Assembly: GCA_902801375.1 (NCBI GenBank)
Contig: CADCIB010000002.1
Coordinates: forward strand, 248,001-312,000
Origin: an uncultured Prevotellaceae bacterium
Lineage (GTDB): Bacteria; Bacteroidota; Bacteroidia; Bacteroidales; Bacteroidaceae
Direction of reading: 5' to 3'
DNA: 64,000 nucleotides
Below, one piece after another: positions 7,533 through 20,437 of the stretch (positions within the stretch are counted from its first letter, which is position 1; every line of letters starts with the position of its first letter). The position numbers and the translations under genes were made by a program. The notes below the pieces were generated by a model. The model ran no database searches. It was given only the letters and a program-made list of their open reading frames with translations, and was not told the DNA's origin.

Positions 7533-10500
7533 TTATACTATGCCGCGACCGTGGCAGTTCTTGAACTTCTTGCCGCTACCGCAAGGACATGGGTCGTTGC
7601 GACCTGGCATCTTGTCTTTGCGGATGGGTATGCGGTTCACTTGTTGTTGTGGACCACGTGTGTCGTGCTGTGCAGCGGCCTGCTGGTTTTTGTCAACCAG
7701 CTGCTCCTCCTGAAGGTCATCTTTCTGTTCGTTATAGCGTTGTGAGCGTTGCTCCGGTGCAGCCTCACGCACTTCTCCCTGCTGGATTTCGGGTATCTGG
7801 GCGCGCATGAGGATGCTGCAGATGCGGTCGTTCATGTCGTTCACCATATTGTCGAACAGCGTGGCACTCTCCAGTTTGAAGATCACCAGCGGGTCTTTCT
7901 GCTCGTAGCTGGCGTTCTGCACACTATGGCGCAACTCGTCGAGGGCACGCAGGTTTTCCTTCCAGCAGTCATCGATGATGTGGAGCAAGATGCTCTTCTC
8001 AAACTGCTTCACCACCGACTTGCATTCTGTGTCGTAGGCTTCCTGTAGATTGCACGGGATGTTGTACATACGCTTGCCGTCGGTGACGGGCACCATAATG
8101 CGTTCGTAAAGGCTTCCCTGATTCTCGTACACTTGCTTAATGACGGGCCAGCCCACCGTGCGGATGCGTTCCGTCTTGCGATTGAATGCCTCCATCACAG
8201 CCTGGAATGAGTCCTCTGCCAGTTTGTCGTGGTTGTCATTAATAAATTGTTCGCGCGTGAAGGGACACTCCATTGCGAAGATCTTGATGAATCCTTCGGT
8301 GCAACCCTCATAGTCGTTGTTCTCGATGATGTTCACCACGCGATCCCAGAGAATGTTGGCAATGTCCATGCCGATTCGCTCCCCCATCAGGGCGTGGCGA
8401 CGTTTCTCATAGACTACGGTACGCTGCTTGTTCATCACATCGTCGTATTCCAACAGGCGTTTACGGATACCGAAGTTGTTTTCCTCCACTTTTTTCTGTG
8501 CGCGCTCAATACTCTTGGTAATCATACCACTCTCGATACGCTCACCTTCCTTGAAGCCCATGCGGTCCATCATGCCGGCAATACGCTCACTACCAAACAG
8601 ACGCATCAGCTTGTCTTCCATAGAGACGTAGAAGACGGAGCTACCTGGGTCTCCCTGACGTCCGGAACGTCCTCTGAGCTGACGGTCCACACGGCGGCTC
8701 TCATGTCGTTCGGTACCGATGATGGCCAAACCTCCAGCAGCTTTCACCTGGTCGGAGAGCTTGATGTCGGTACCACGACCGGCCATGTTTGTGGCGATGG
8801 TCACGGCTCCGAGTCCGTTGGTGCTCTGACCGGCGTTGGCCACGATGTCGGCTTCCTTTTGGTGGAGTTTAGCATTCAGCACCTGATGCGGTATGTGGCG
8901 GAGGTTGAGCATGCGCGAAAGGAGTTCGGAAATTTCCACCGAGGTGGTACCCACCAGCGTGGGTCGTCCACTATTGCGCATAGCCTCAATCTCTTCAATC
9001 ACGGCGTTGTACTTCTCGCGTGCTGTCTTATAGACGCGGTCATCCTGGTCGTTGCGGATTACGGGGCGGTTGGTAGGAATCTCCACCACGTCGAGTTTGT
9101 AGATGTCCCAGAATTCACCAGCCTCCGTCGAAGCCGTACCCGTCATACCTGCCAGTTTATGGTACATGCGGAAATAGTTCTGCAAGGTGATGGTGGCGAA
9201 GGTCTGCGTGGCCTCCTTCACTTTTACATGCTCCTTGGCTTCCACAGCCTGATGCAGACCATCGCTCCACTGGCGGCCTTCCATGATACGTCCTGTCTGC
9301 TCGTCGACGATCTTCACCTCGCCGTCTATTACGACATATTCGTCGTCTTTGTTGAACATCGTGTAAGCCTTGAGAAGCTGTTGAAGTGTATGTACACGCT
9401 CGCTCTGTACACCATAATGGCTCAGCAGTGCATCTTTCTTTTCCAGACGTTCTTCATCGCTGAGGTTTTCGTTCTCCAGTTGCGACAACTGGCTGGTGAT
9501 ATCGGGCAGCACGAAGAGCTCGGCATCGTTCACCTGTTGTGCCAGCCAAGCGGTTCCCTTGTCGGTGAGGTCGCAAGAATTGAGTTTCTCGTCCACTACG
9601 AAGTAGAGGGGTTCCACACATTCCGGCATGCGTCGGTTGTTGTTCTCCATGTAGTGTTCCTCGGTCTTCAGCATGCCAGCCTTGATGCCTTCCTCTGAGA
9701 GGAATTTGATCAGGGGCTTGTTCTTAGGCAGCGCTTTATGCGAACGGTAGAGGCTAAGGAATCCTGCATCGAGCGTTTCTTGGGCTTCCTTCTTCTGGCC
9801 CTCCTCCAAGAGTCGTTGTCCTTCTGCGATTTTCTGCTTGGCATCTGAGAGAAACTGTGTGGCCAGCTGACGTTGCACACCCACGAGTTTTTCCACCAAA
9901 GGTTGGTATTGCTCAAACATCTGGTCGTCGCCGTTGGGCACAGGACCAGAAATGATAAGTGGCGTACGGGCATCGTCGATCAACACGGAGTCCACCTCGT
10001 CGACGATGGCGTAGTTGTGGCGACGCTGCACGAGGTCTTCAGGCGAAATGGCCATGTTGTCTCGCAGGTAGTCGAAGCCAAATTCATTGTTCGTACCGAA
10101 CGTGATGTCGGCCTGATATGCCTTGCGACGTTCCATCGAGTTGGGGCGGTGTTTGTCGATACAGTCAACGCTCAGGCCGTTGAACATATAGAGCGGTCCC
10201 ATCCACTCAGAGTCACGCTTGGCGAGGTAGTCGTTCACCGTCACCACATGCACACCGTTGCCTGTCAGCGCGTTGAGGAACACGGGCAGGGTGGCCACGA
10301 GGGTCTTACCTTCACCCGTCGCCATTTCGGCAATCTTTCCTTGGTGCAACACCTCACCGCCAAAAAGCTGTACGTCGTAGTGGATCATCTCCCACTTTAG
10401 GTCGTTGCCACCTGCTGTCCAATGGTTGTGATAGAGGGCCTTGTCGCCTTCTATGGTGATGAAGTCCTTCTTCGGGTCTCCGGCCAGTTCGCGGTCGAAG

Positions 10501-10898
10501 TCGGTAGCCGTGACGACGGTCACCTCATTCTCGGCGAAACGGCGAGCCGTTTCCTTCACAATGCTGAAGGCTACGGGCATCACGTCGTTTAGGGCGCGCT
10601 CGTAGATCTCCAGGACTTCCTTGTCAATCTTGTCAATCTGGTTGAAAATCTCTTCGCGCTCGTCGATAGGTGTGTCCTCAATCTTGGCCTTCAGTTCTTC
10701 GATTTTGGCTTTCTGCTCTTTTGCAGAATCCTGAACGTAGGCTTGGATTTCTTTTGTTTTAGCGCGCAATGCATCGTTGTCGAGAGCCTGAATCTCAGGA
10801 TAGGCTTTCTTCACCTGCTCCACAAGCGGCTGAATGAGCTTCATGTCACGGGTAGACTTGTCACCGAACAACGACTTCAAAAAACTATTTAAACTCAT
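7533..10898 (-). CDS. secA: Preprotein translocase ATPase SecA
   Basis: SecA drives unfolded preproteins through SecYEG by ATP hydrolysis. The 1121-residue protein has Walker [16 protein letters not shown]-like [20 protein letters not shown], the second motor domain with [12 protein letters not shown] and [14 protein letters not shown], and a C-terminal zinc-binding SEC-C tail [17 protein letters not shown]. The extra length compared with E. coli (901) comes mostly from insertions in the first motor region, common in Bacteroidetes. The start [14 protein letters not shown] at 10898 is the family start and lies 30 bases after TACCTTTG. In-frame sequence further upstream overlaps that promoter and is not coding. 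Confidence 0.96.
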   Translation of the reverse strand: MSLNSFLKSLFGDKSTRDMKLIQPLVEQVKKAYPEIQALDNDALRAKTKEIQAYVQDSAKEQKAKIEELKAKIEDTPIDEREEIFNQIDKIDKEVLEIYERALNDVMPVAFSIVKETARRFAENEVTVVTATDFDRELAGDPKKDFITIEGDKALYHNHWTAGGNDLKWEMIHYDVQLFGGEVLHQGKIAEMATGEGKTLVATLPVFLNALTGNGVHVVTVNDYLAKRDSEWMGPLYMFNGLSVDCIDKHRPNSMERRKAYQADITFGTNNEFGFDYLRDNMAISPEDLVQRRHNYAIVDEVDSVLIDDARTPLIISGPVPNGDDQMFEQYQPLVEKLVGVQRQLATQFLSDAKQKIAEGQRLLEEGQKKEAQETLDAGFLSLYRSHKALPKNKPLIKFLSEEGIKAGMLKTEEHYMENNNRRMPECVEPLYFVVDEKLNSCDLTDKGTAWLAQQVNDAELFVLPDITSQLSQLENENLSDEERLEKKDALLSHYGVQSERVHTLQQLLKAYTMFNKDDEYVVIDGEVKIVDEQTGRIMEGRQWSDGLHQAVEAKEHVKVKEATQTFATITLQNYFRMYHKLAGMTGTASTEAGEFWDIYKLDVVEIPTNRPVIRNDQDDRVYKTAREKYNAVIEEIEAMRNSGRPTLVGTTSVEISELLSRMLNLRHIPHQVLNAKLHQKEADIVANAGQSTNGLGAVTIATNMAGRGTDIKLSDQVKAAGGLAIIGTERHESRRVDRQLRGRSGRQGDPGSSVFYVSMEDKLMRLFGSERIAGMMDRMGFKEGERIESGMITKSIERAQKKVEENNFGIRKRLLEYDDVMNKQRTVVYEKRRHALMGERIGMDIANILWDRVVNIIENNDYEGCTEGFIKIFAMECPFTREQFINDNHDKLAEDSFQAVMEAFNRKTERIRTVGWPVIKQVYENQGSLYERIMVPVTDGKRMYNIPCNLQEAYDTECKSVVKQFEKSILLHIIDDCWKENLRALDELRHSVQNASYEQKDPLVIFKLESATLFDNMVNDMNDRICSILMRAQIPEIQQGEVREAAPEQRSQRYNEQKDDLQEEQLVDKNQQAAAQHDTRGPQQQVNRIPIRKDKMPGRNDPCPCGSGKKFKNCHGRGIV

Positions 10899-10928
10899 GA
10901 TACTGTTTATTGATTTCAAAATTCCGTG

Positions 10929-10936
10929 CAAAGGTA
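10929..10936 (-). promoter_or_regulatory. -7 element of the secA promoter
   Basis: TACCTTTG on the minus strand, 30 bases before the secA start. I see no good TTG at the proper distance. Confidence 0.55.
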
Positions 10937-11047
10937 CAACAAAAAAATGTAACCCATGCATATTTCACTAAATTTAAGGTATGTTCGATGAATTGTAACT
11001 ACTCAGCACCCCGTCAATGCTCCCTCCTACATGAGGTAACTTTAAAT

Positions 11048-11085
11048 TCCGTCAGAACAAGAAGAGCGCTTCATGTTCTGACGGA
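11048..11085. terminator. Strong hairpin downstream of the beta-barrel gene
   Basis: TCCGTCAGAACA (11048-11059) and TGTTCTGACGGA (11074-11085) form a perfect 12-bp stem. The loop holds a further GAAG/CTTC stem after one A-A mismatch. Only a weak T run (ATTTAAAG) follows on the minus strand. It probably ends the beta-barrel transcript before secA. Confidence 0.65.
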
Positions 11086-11118
11086 GTCTTGAAAGGGTGT
11101 GGTTGACTCTTCCGATGG

Positions 11119-11712
11119 TTAGAACTTGGCACGCACACCGGCTGAGAAGATACCTTGCTCGCCAGTACCCAACTCTACGAATCCGCGTACCTGCTGACCA
11201 CCGAATTCGAAGCCGAGCACGGAAACTTGCCAGTTTACGTGAAATTCAGAATCGTTGTCGTCGTTTCCTGTTGTATTGTCCATCTTTTCTGTGCGTAGGG
11301 TGGCGCCAAAACCAAGCTTTGAGTACAGGCCGAAATGGCTCTTGCGTAGCCAGTCGAATTTCACGGCTGGCATCAGGGTGAAGTAGTTGTTCTTGATCTC
11401 TCCGTCCTTGCCGTCGCTCTTACTGCCCAGGTAGTAGTCTTGTTTCATCGATCCGTAGGCGGCAATGGCACCCACGCCGAGCCAAGGCTTCACATGATAG
11501 AAGTACTCCACTGAGAGGGGGCCGAAGAACTTATCGTTGTCGGTTCTTTCGCCGACGATTGCTCCACCAATGTTCTCATAGATGTCGAGAATGTCGGAGT
11601 TTGACAGCCATCCGTAGCTGATGGCAATCTCCTGCTTGTAATCTTCACTCTGTGCATTCACACTCATAGTAGCCATCAAGGCGGCTATAGCCATTAGATA
11701 AAACTTTTTCAT
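11119..11712 (-). CDS. Outer membrane beta-barrel protein (small porin-like)
   Basis: This 197-residue protein has a clear signal peptide (MKKFYLMAIAALMATMSVNA) and alternating hydrophobic/aromatic strands (for example SVEYFYHVKPWLGVGAIAAY and HFGLYSKLGFGATLR). It ends in FSAGVRAKF, a terminal Phe as expected for BAM-inserted barrels. It is therefore an eight- to ten-strand outer membrane barrel of unknown task. It has its own two-box promoter and a 61-base leader, longer than most in the window. A specific transport or adhesion role cannot be read from the sequence. Confidence 0.72.
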   Translation of the reverse strand: MKKFYLMAIAALMATMSVNAQSEDYKQEIAISYGWLSNSDILDIYENIGGAIVGERTDNDKFFGPLSVEYFYHVKPWLGVGAIAAYGSMKQDYYLGSKSDGKDGEIKNNYFTLMPAVKFDWLRKSHFGLYSKLGFGATLRTEKMDNTTGNDDNDSEFHVNWQVSVLGFEFGGQQVRGFVELGTGEQGIFSAGVRAKF

Positions 11713-11773
11713 TCTTTTGTCTTTAAAACAATTAATAATGCTATTGAATCTTTATTTCGTCAGAAATGTTGAG

Positions 11774-11804
11774 CAAAAGTACTCATAAAATCTAAAGTAA
11801 ACAA
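11774..11804 (-). promoter_or_regulatory. Promoter of the beta-barrel gene
   Basis: TTG (11802-11804), 20 bases, TACTTTTG (11774-11781), read on the minus strand. Confidence 0.7.
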
Positions 11805-11978
11805 ATTTTTTTCTGCTTTATTTCTTTTTTGCATGTCATTCTTGTAGGATTTGTCATGATGCGTCTGCTTTTCCTTCTTTTTTGCCAGACATGGCATTTC
11901 CAGAATGCTGAGTGGCTGGCGAATGGCAGAAAATGCGTTAATCTTCGCAAAATGTTCGTTTGTTTGCAACGGAATGCC

Positions 11979-11986
11979 TACCTTTG
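11979..11986 (+). promoter_or_regulatory. -7 element before the secreted unknown gene
   Basis: TACCTTTG ends 20 bases before ATG 12007. The upstream box is poor. Confidence 0.55.
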
Positions 11987-12006
11987 CGGCGTAAAACAAT
12001 AAAAAT

Positions 12007-12579
12007 ATGAACAGAAAATTATGGATGATGGTCATGGCCACAATGATGGTGGCATGTCCAATGCAGGCACAGGAGGATAGTGGCATCGGCGAAGCGGTGT
12101 CGAAAGTCTGGAACAACACCAAGAAAAAGGTGCGCAATTCCACACGCCGTGTGAAAGAAAACTTCAACATCAACGATGCAGCTGCCGATCTCCGTGAGAT
12201 AGAAGGTCATAAGTACATGCAACTCTATCGGCAGGATTTGTACAAGGGTGCGGAAGCCACCGATTTCAAGGAACAATGCATGATGGAGTTCCAGCGGAAA
12301 TATCCCGAAGTGGAGGTGATGTCGTGTGTCATTCCGCAAGCCGATTGGGAAAATTCCACCATACGTTCAGCTACGGGAAAGGTGAAGAAATATGCCAAAA
12401 TCATGTATTGCTATATACTTGCCAAGGACGGCAGCGATGGTTTTATCAACGCGCGTTTCTCCTTCCGCCAACTGAAAAAGGTGGGCGGTAAATGGAAGAA
12501 CGATGCATCAAACTGGCCTAACTGGGAACGTACGGATGTGATGACGCCTGATGTGTACAAGCAATTGAAAAATGAATGA
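12007..12579 (+). CDS. Secreted protein of unknown function
   Basis: I do not recognise a family. The 190-residue product begins with a signal peptide (MNRKLWMMVMATMMVACPMQAQ), so it is exported. A Lys/Arg-rich stretch follows (NNTKKKVRNSTRRVKENF), then a compact C-terminal region that looks globular, with several Tyr/Lys strands (KVKKYAKIMYCYILAKDGSDG). There is no lipobox and no membrane segment after the signal. It is the first gene of a likely operon with the TPR gene (13 bases later) and the DAHP synthase gene, and has a TACCTTTG promoter box 20 bases upstream. Confidence 0.65.
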   Translation: MNRKLWMMVMATMMVACPMQAQEDSGIGEAVSKVWNNTKKKVRNSTRRVKENFNINDAAADLREIEGHKYMQLYRQDLYKGAEATDFKEQCMMEFQRKYPEVEVMSCVIPQADWENSTIRSATGKVKKYAKIMYCYILAKDGSDGFINARFSFRQLKKVGGKWKNDASNWPNWERTDVMTPDVYKQLKNE

Positions 12580-12592
12580 TTAGCAATTGGTT

Positions 12593-13447
12593 ATGGGATT
12601 TTTGAAAAGCTTATTTACGGGTAAGGTAGAGACGCAACAGGAACAGCAAGAGAACGATGCACAGCGGAAGTTCGACATCTTGAAGTTCGATGGCGTAAAG
12701 GCTCTGAAGTTTCACGATATGGTGCAAGCCGAGCGCTGTCTTGTGGCAGCTTTGGAAATCAAGGACGACCTGGAAGTGCGCGACTATCTCTCGCAGGCGT
12801 TCATCCAAAGCGCACAGTTCGACGAGGCCATGGAAGAACTCGAAGTGCTCTTGCGCGCAGAACCCTCCAACCAGGATTTGCTGATGCGTATGGTGCAAGT
12901 GGCTTTCCTCAAGGAAGACTATGAACAGATGGGGCAGCTCTGCCAACAAGCCATCGACTTGGAAGGCAGCAGCCCGACATTCAAATATATGTATGCGCGT
13001 GCGAAGCAGGGCCTTGGGCTGAATGCTGAAGCGCTGGAATGGCTCGACAAAACCATAGCTGAGAACGAGCGAATCATGGACGCCCACCTTTTGCGAGGTG
13101 ATCTACTGCTCGAAATGAACAGGAATGATGAGGCTGAAAAAGAGACCAAGTGGCTCTTGGAGCGTTTCCCTGACAATGAAGACGTGCTGATGCTCGTGGT
13201 TCATGTGCAGCAGGCGCAAGGGCAATTGGCCGAGGCCATCGCCACCTGTGGGCAAGTGGTCGACCTCAATCCCTTCAATATCCAGGCTTATCAGGAGCGG
13301 GCGGCTCTTCGTGAAAAGACCGGCGATGCCGCCGGGGCTGCCGAAGATTTGCGCTTGGCCGCAGATATGGCACCTGAAGGCACCTCAGAAGACATCGAGC
13401 AACAGGTAAACCAAGCCTACCGAAATACCAATCCTTTCGGGATGTAA
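12593..13447 (+). CDS. Tetratricopeptide repeat protein
   Basis: The 284-residue protein is built almost entirely of TPR-like helix pairs (for example LSQAFIQSAQFDEAMEELEV, ARAKQGLGLNAEALEWLDKT, VHVQQAQGQLAEAIATCGQV), which usually make protein-protein contacts. It has no signal peptide or membrane segment and is probably cytoplasmic. The ATG at 12593 is used; an in-frame TTG exists at 12587. It ends with NTNPFGM 17 bases before the DAHP synthase gene. No partner can be named. Confidence 0.7.
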   Translation: MGFLKSLFTGKVETQQEQQENDAQRKFDILKFDGVKALKFHDMVQAERCLVAALEIKDDLEVRDYLSQAFIQSAQFDEAMEELEVLLRAEPSNQDLLMRMVQVAFLKEDYEQMGQLCQQAIDLEGSSPTFKYMYARAKQGLGLNAEALEWLDKTIAENERIMDAHLLRGDLLLEMNRNDEAEKETKWLLERFPDNEDVLMLVVHVQQAQGQLAEAIATCGQVVDLNPFNIQAYQERAALREKTGDAAGAAEDLRLAADMAPEGTSEDIEQQVNQAYRNTNPFGM

Positions 13448-13464
13448 TCATAAGGGTTGAACCG

Positions 13465-14547
13465 ATGGACATTCTACTGAAAAAGATGGATATGGGACGA
13501 CCCGCCTTCAGAGCAGGTGGGGGAGATCTCCCCTTTGTGATTGCTGGTCCGTGTTCGGCAGAGAGCGAAGAGCAGGTGCTCACCACCGCAACTCAGCTGG
13601 CGGGTGGGGGATGTCGCTATTTCCGCGCCGGTGTGTGGAAACCGCGCACCAAACCCGGTTGCTTCGAAGGGCACGGCGAGAAGGCTTTGCCTTGGCTAAA
13701 GGAAGTGAAAAAGCAAACGGGCATGCACGTGCTGACTGAAGTGGCTACGCCTGAACATGTGGAGCAATGCCTGAAACATGGTATCGACATGTTGTGGGTA
13801 GGCGCTCGTACGGTGACTAACCCTTTTGCCATGCAGGCCTTGGCCGACAGCCTGCGAGGAGTGGACATCCCCATTCTGGTGAAGAATCCAATGAATCCCG
13901 ACCTTGAACTGTGGATCGGTGCTCTGGAGCGCCTCTATGTGGCAGGTGTCTGTCGGTTGGGAGCCATCCATCGGGGCTTTTCCATCTACGACGCCCATGT
14001 CTATCGCAACTCCCCCATGTGGCAGATTCCCATCGAGTTGCGCCGTCGTTTGCCAGACCTTCCTATCTTCTGCGACCCCAGCCATATCGGTGGGCATCGT
14101 GAACTGATAGCCGTGTTGAGCCAGCAGGCTATGGACATGGGATTCGATGGACTTTTTGTGGAAACCCATTGTCGGCCCGATGAGGCGTGGAGCGATGCTG
14201 CCCAGCAGATAACACCAGAAGAACTTTGCGTCATCCTTCGGTCGCTGGTTATTCGCAACAACAAAAACGTTTCCGAAGGCATCAATCAGTTGCGCGAACA
14301 GATCGATCTGCTCGACGACCGTCTGTTGGAGGTATTGGCTGAGCGAATGAAACTTTGCCGGGAGATTGGTCACATGAAGAAAGAGAGCAACATGACCGTG
14401 GTGCAGCCACAACGCTACAACGAGATGCTCAACAAGCGCAGCATCCAAGGCGTTTTGGGCGGCATGGACGAGGAGTTCATCCGTCGCGTATTCAAGGCCA
14501 TTCACGAAGAAAGTGTGCGCCAGCAAATCGAAATCATCAACCGTTAA
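13465..14547 (+). CDS. aroF: Bifunctional DAHP synthase / chorismate mutase
   Basis: Residues 1-265 form a type I-beta DAHP synthase, which joins phosphoenolpyruvate and erythrose 4-phosphate to start the shikimate pathway. Motifs seen are AGPCSAESEEQ, KPRTKPGCFEGHG, GARTVTNPFAMQ, VKNPMNPD, GAIHRGFS and CDPSHIGG. Residues 275-360 form an AroQ-type chorismate mutase (NQLREQIDLLDDRLLEVLAE, then RMKLCREIGHMKKE), the branch to Phe and Tyr. The fusion is typical of Bacteroidetes and is often feedback-controlled through the mutase domain. The usual neighbours pheA and tyrA are not in this window; the gene follows a TPR gene instead. Confidence 0.92.
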   Translation: MDILLKKMDMGRPAFRAGGGDLPFVIAGPCSAESEEQVLTTATQLAGGGCRYFRAGVWKPRTKPGCFEGHGEKALPWLKEVKKQTGMHVLTEVATPEHVEQCLKHGIDMLWVGARTVTNPFAMQALADSLRGVDIPILVKNPMNPDLELWIGALERLYVAGVCRLGAIHRGFSIYDAHVYRNSPMWQIPIELRRRLPDLPIFCDPSHIGGHRELIAVLSQQAMDMGFDGLFVETHCRPDEAWSDAAQQITPEELCVILRSLVIRNNKNVSEGINQLREQIDLLDDRLLEVLAERMKLCREIGHMKKESNMTVVQPQRYNEMLNKRSIQGVLGGMDEEFIRRVFKAIHEESVRQQIEIINR

Positions 14548-14593
14548 ACAAGTTGTAAAAGCCCCTGAGACCATCTCCATCCATGGAGGCCAT

Positions 14594-15649
14594 TCATCGT
14601 TTCTCCAATTTCTTGTATTCCTTTTTGGTAAGTTTTAGGAATGATCCGTGTTGGGGAGCCGTAACCCCCTGAATGTCCTCTGGGTCGTGGAAATTGCGCA
14701 GATACTTATCGGCCTTGCAGATGCGGTAGCGATGCGGGTTCGATGAATACTCCACATAGCCCACGCGCCAAGTTGAGTCGCCGATGAGTTGGAAGGCCGA
14801 TGGTCCCTCGCAGGCTTTCTTCCCCTCGAAACTCACGTAGTCCGTCTCGTCGGGCTCGGGATAAGGTCCCGTCAGGCTTTTCGACGAAGTGGTGAAAATG
14901 GCCGGTTTGCCCCCTTCTTTCTTGATCATGATATGGAAGCAGCTGTCGGCCGCCACATAGTTGATGTCGGTGTCGATGGTGGCGTAGCCCCAGTCGATGA
15001 GCAGTTGAGGTCGGGTGAGCCGTGTAAAGGAACGGTCGGCGTAGGAATAGAAAATGCGGTCGTAGGTATCCTCCTCGCTGTTCAGAAGCGAGTAATACAC
15101 GAAATAGCCGCCCCGTTCGCCGTTCTTCCAGGTGTAGTCTGGATCCCAGAGCACCTGTGGAGCCCACACGCGGCAGATTTTGGAGTAGTCGCGGTAGACG
15201 TCGGGTCGGCCGTCGTCCATGAACACCTCCATGCCCAGCCGGAAGTCAACGGTCGTGCTGGTCCAGTTCACCAGGTCGTCGCTCTTCAGCAAGTCGATGC
15301 CGTAGTTGTTCCACACCCCGCTGTTGTGCCAGCACATGTCAGTCGTGACCATCACAAACGACTGTCCGTCGTGGGCGCGGGCAATGTAGGCATCGCGCGC
15401 GCCATGTTCAATGCGCGAGAGCGCTTCCGTGTCGTACATCGCTTTTCCCCCGTTCACATCCTTCCAATTCACGCCATCGCGACTCAGGGCAAAGGCCGTC
15501 CATTCGCCGTCGTCGCTCATGTGGCAATACAGATATCCGTAGGGCTTCTCCACTTCCACCTGAGCCGTCGTCGAAAGGGCGACAGCATGGCTCATCATCA
15601 TGGCCAGCATCCATGCTTTTGGTTTCACACTTTTCATCTTCATGGGCAT
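14594..15649 (-). CDS. Secreted glycoside hydrolase family 43-like protein
   Basis: After a signal peptide (ending near VALSTTAQ) the protein reads as a five-bladed beta-propeller of the GH43 kind: GYLYCHMSDDGEWTAFALSR, the ICRVWAPQVLWDPD signature and later GPYPEPDETDY with CEGPSAFQ. GH43 enzymes cleave arabinose or xylose side chains from plant polysaccharides. The exact catalytic trio is not certain by eye, so a non-catalytic or divergent propeller is possible. Starts at 15649, 15643 and 15637 are all possible, and all keep the signal peptide. No SusC/D genes lie beside it. Its 3' end faces the DAHP synthase gene. Confidence 0.7.
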   Translation of the reverse strand: MPMKMKSVKPKAWMLAMMMSHAVALSTTAQVEVEKPYGYLYCHMSDDGEWTAFALSRDGVNWKDVNGGKAMYDTEALSRIEHGARDAYIARAHDGQSFVMVTTDMCWHNSGVWNNYGIDLLKSDDLVNWTSTTVDFRLGMEVFMDDGRPDVYRDYSKICRVWAPQVLWDPDYTWKNGERGGYFVYYSLLNSEEDTYDRIFYSYADRSFTRLTRPQLLIDWGYATIDTDINYVAADSCFHIMIKKEGGKPAIFTTSSKSLTGPYPEPDETDYVSFEGKKACEGPSAFQLIGDSTWRVGYVEYSSNPHRYRICKADKYLRNFHDPEDIQGVTAPQHGSFLKLTKKEYKKLEKR

Positions 15650-15745
15650 GTAGGGACTATTAAAACTGTTTACAAAAATAGTGATTTATCAAAAAAGTTT
15701 CTCATTTTTGTGCCAAATATTAGGATAGTTTAATGAAAAAATCAG

Positions 15746-15753
15746 TATCTTTG
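15746..15753 (+). promoter_or_regulatory. -7 element of the HAD gene promoter
   Basis: TATCTTTG ends 22 bases before ATG 15776. Confidence 0.55.
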
Positions 15754-15775
15754 CACCCTAAAAACAGAATGCTTG

Positions 15776-16474
15776 ATGAAAGATACAAAGGATTATCGCG
15801 TGTTGGCCTTCGATGCCGACGACACACTATGGGACTGTCAGACCCACTTCGACAAGGCGCAGGCAGAACTGAGCCGCATCCTGGCTCCCTTTGCCGACGC
15901 CCGCAGGGTGGGTGAGGAACTGTTTGCTACGGAGCGGAAGAACCTGCCCCTGACGGGCTATGGCTGCAAAGCTTTCATCCTCTCGCTCATCGAGACGGCC
16001 ATCCGCGTGAGCGGGGCAAGTACCACTGCCGACGAGATAGCACAAGTGATGGAAGCAGGAAGGCAGACGCTGTTGCTGCCAGCCACTCCGCTGCCGGGCG
16101 TGGAAGATACGCTGCAATGTATCAAGGACAGCAGACGTTTCCGAATGATACTCTTTACGAAAGGCGAACTGCTCGACCAGCAGAATAAACTCCGTCGGTC
16201 GGGGTTGAGGCGTTTCTTCGAGGAGGTGTACATCGTTTCGGACAAAACCGACGAGGAATACCGTCGCCTCTGCCGATTGGAGGACATCGCTCCCAGGGAT
16301 CTGACAATGGTGGGCAATTCCTTCAAGTCGGACATCGAACCTGTGTTGCGTTTGGGTGGTCGGGCTTTCTACATTCCTTTCCATGCCACTTGGCAATTAG
16401 AAAAAGCCGATGAGTATGAACATCATCGGCTCTTTCGCCTGGAGCGTTTCGCTCAACTGATTACTTATTTGTAA
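15776..16474 (+). CDS. HAD-superfamily phosphatase
   Basis: The 232-residue protein shows the haloacid dehalogenase-type motifs: motif I FDADDTLWD with the nucleophilic Asp and general acid Asp, motif II LFTKGE, a motif III Lys near the helix QNKLRRSGL, and motif IV VGNSFKSDIEPV. A helical cap follows motif I. The family hydrolyses small phosphorylated metabolites, and the substrate cannot be read here. The sequence is cytosolic. ATG 15776 is used rather than the in-frame TTG at 15773. It is a single-gene unit facing the beta-galactosidase gene. Confidence 0.82.
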   Translation: MKDTKDYRVLAFDADDTLWDCQTHFDKAQAELSRILAPFADARRVGEELFATERKNLPLTGYGCKAFILSLIETAIRVSGASTTADEIAQVMEAGRQTLLLPATPLPGVEDTLQCIKDSRRFRMILFTKGELLDQQNKLRRSGLRRFFEEVYIVSDKTDEEYRRLCRLEDIAPRDLTMVGNSFKSDIEPVLRLGGRAFYIPFHATWQLEKADEYEHHRLFRLERFAQLITYL

Positions 16475-16530
16475 ACGCTGCTTTCAAATCATATAGCGGT
16501 GATGCCTGTTTTGTAAACGGCTTGCAGATT

Positions 16531-19788
<3,258 letters not shown>

Positions 19789-19795
19789 CTACCTG

Positions 19796-19803
19796 CAAAG
19801 GTA
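19796..19803 (-). promoter_or_regulatory. -7 element of the beta-galactosidase promoter
   Basis: TACCTTTG on the minus strand, 31 bases before the start at 19764. Confidence 0.55.
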
Positions 19804-20437
19804 CATAATTATTTTGAGATTATGAAGCAATAGCGATAAAAATGTGAACAAATTGCTCAGAAAAGTGATAATCATGGGTTCCCCATCCGCTTCAGACATG
19901 TCCTAGTTCTGGCTGTTGGAGTGGTGGATTTGTCAAGAAAACTTCGAATTTAAGTGGGTCAGTACTCGATAATTTGAAAACAGATTGTCGCTCGGACGGA
20001 AAAACGGTAAAAATGAGTGATTTTCTTAACTCGTTGATAATAAACTGCTTATGCGAATTCGAATGGTTTTTGCCATCCGTGCTATTCCCATTTGCGTCAA
20101 GTCGCCTTGTGATTAGCGTCATTTTACCCTGCAATCTGCGTCAAATTATAGCGTCATCTGTGTCAGATCATACGCTCAGAGATACTGTCTATCACCCTCT
20201 CAAACCATCTCTGACCGCCATAGAGACCATAAATGACACCTTCAGGGATAATCAGTATCATTCCAACAGGCGGGCTAAGCCCTCACAGATGAGCTTCCCT
20301 CTCCGTAGAATGCGGGAAAAGACCGACTATAATTTGTCAAGATCCTTCAACAAGAATTTCTCACTTCTCATGATGACTTTTTATCACGAGTTGGAGTTTG
20401 GTGTTCATAGGGTCAAATTGTATATATTCTCCCTTTT
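19804..20437. other. Non-coding stretch of about 630 bases
   Basis: I see no convincing gene here. Open frames on both strands have no family resemblance, and the longer plus-strand one runs into the antisense of the copper ATPase gene. The sequence is more AT-rich than its neighbours and holds a cluster of GCGTCA repeats (listed separately). Confidence 0.6.
20094..20165. repeat. Cluster of GCGTCA direct repeats
   Basis: GCGTCA occurs at 20094, 20116, 20138 and 20151, and GTGTCA at 20160. The first three are exactly 22 bases apart, about two helical turns, which could suit a DNA-binding protein. The intervening bases do not match. Confidence 0.4.

Noticed and set aside
8229-9698. Open frame of 489 codons on the plus strand
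   Set aside because: It is the antisense of secA. The reverse gene has perfect family motifs, and the opposite frame has no start signal or recognisable domain.
10899-10961. Upstream extension of secA
   Set aside because: It overlaps the TACCTTTG promoter box; SecA proteins begin near the [11 protein letters not shown] region.
19892-20134. An 80-codon minus-strand frame, considered as a transposase remnant
   Set aside because: I could not match it to any transposase motif, and it has no promoter or terminal repeats.
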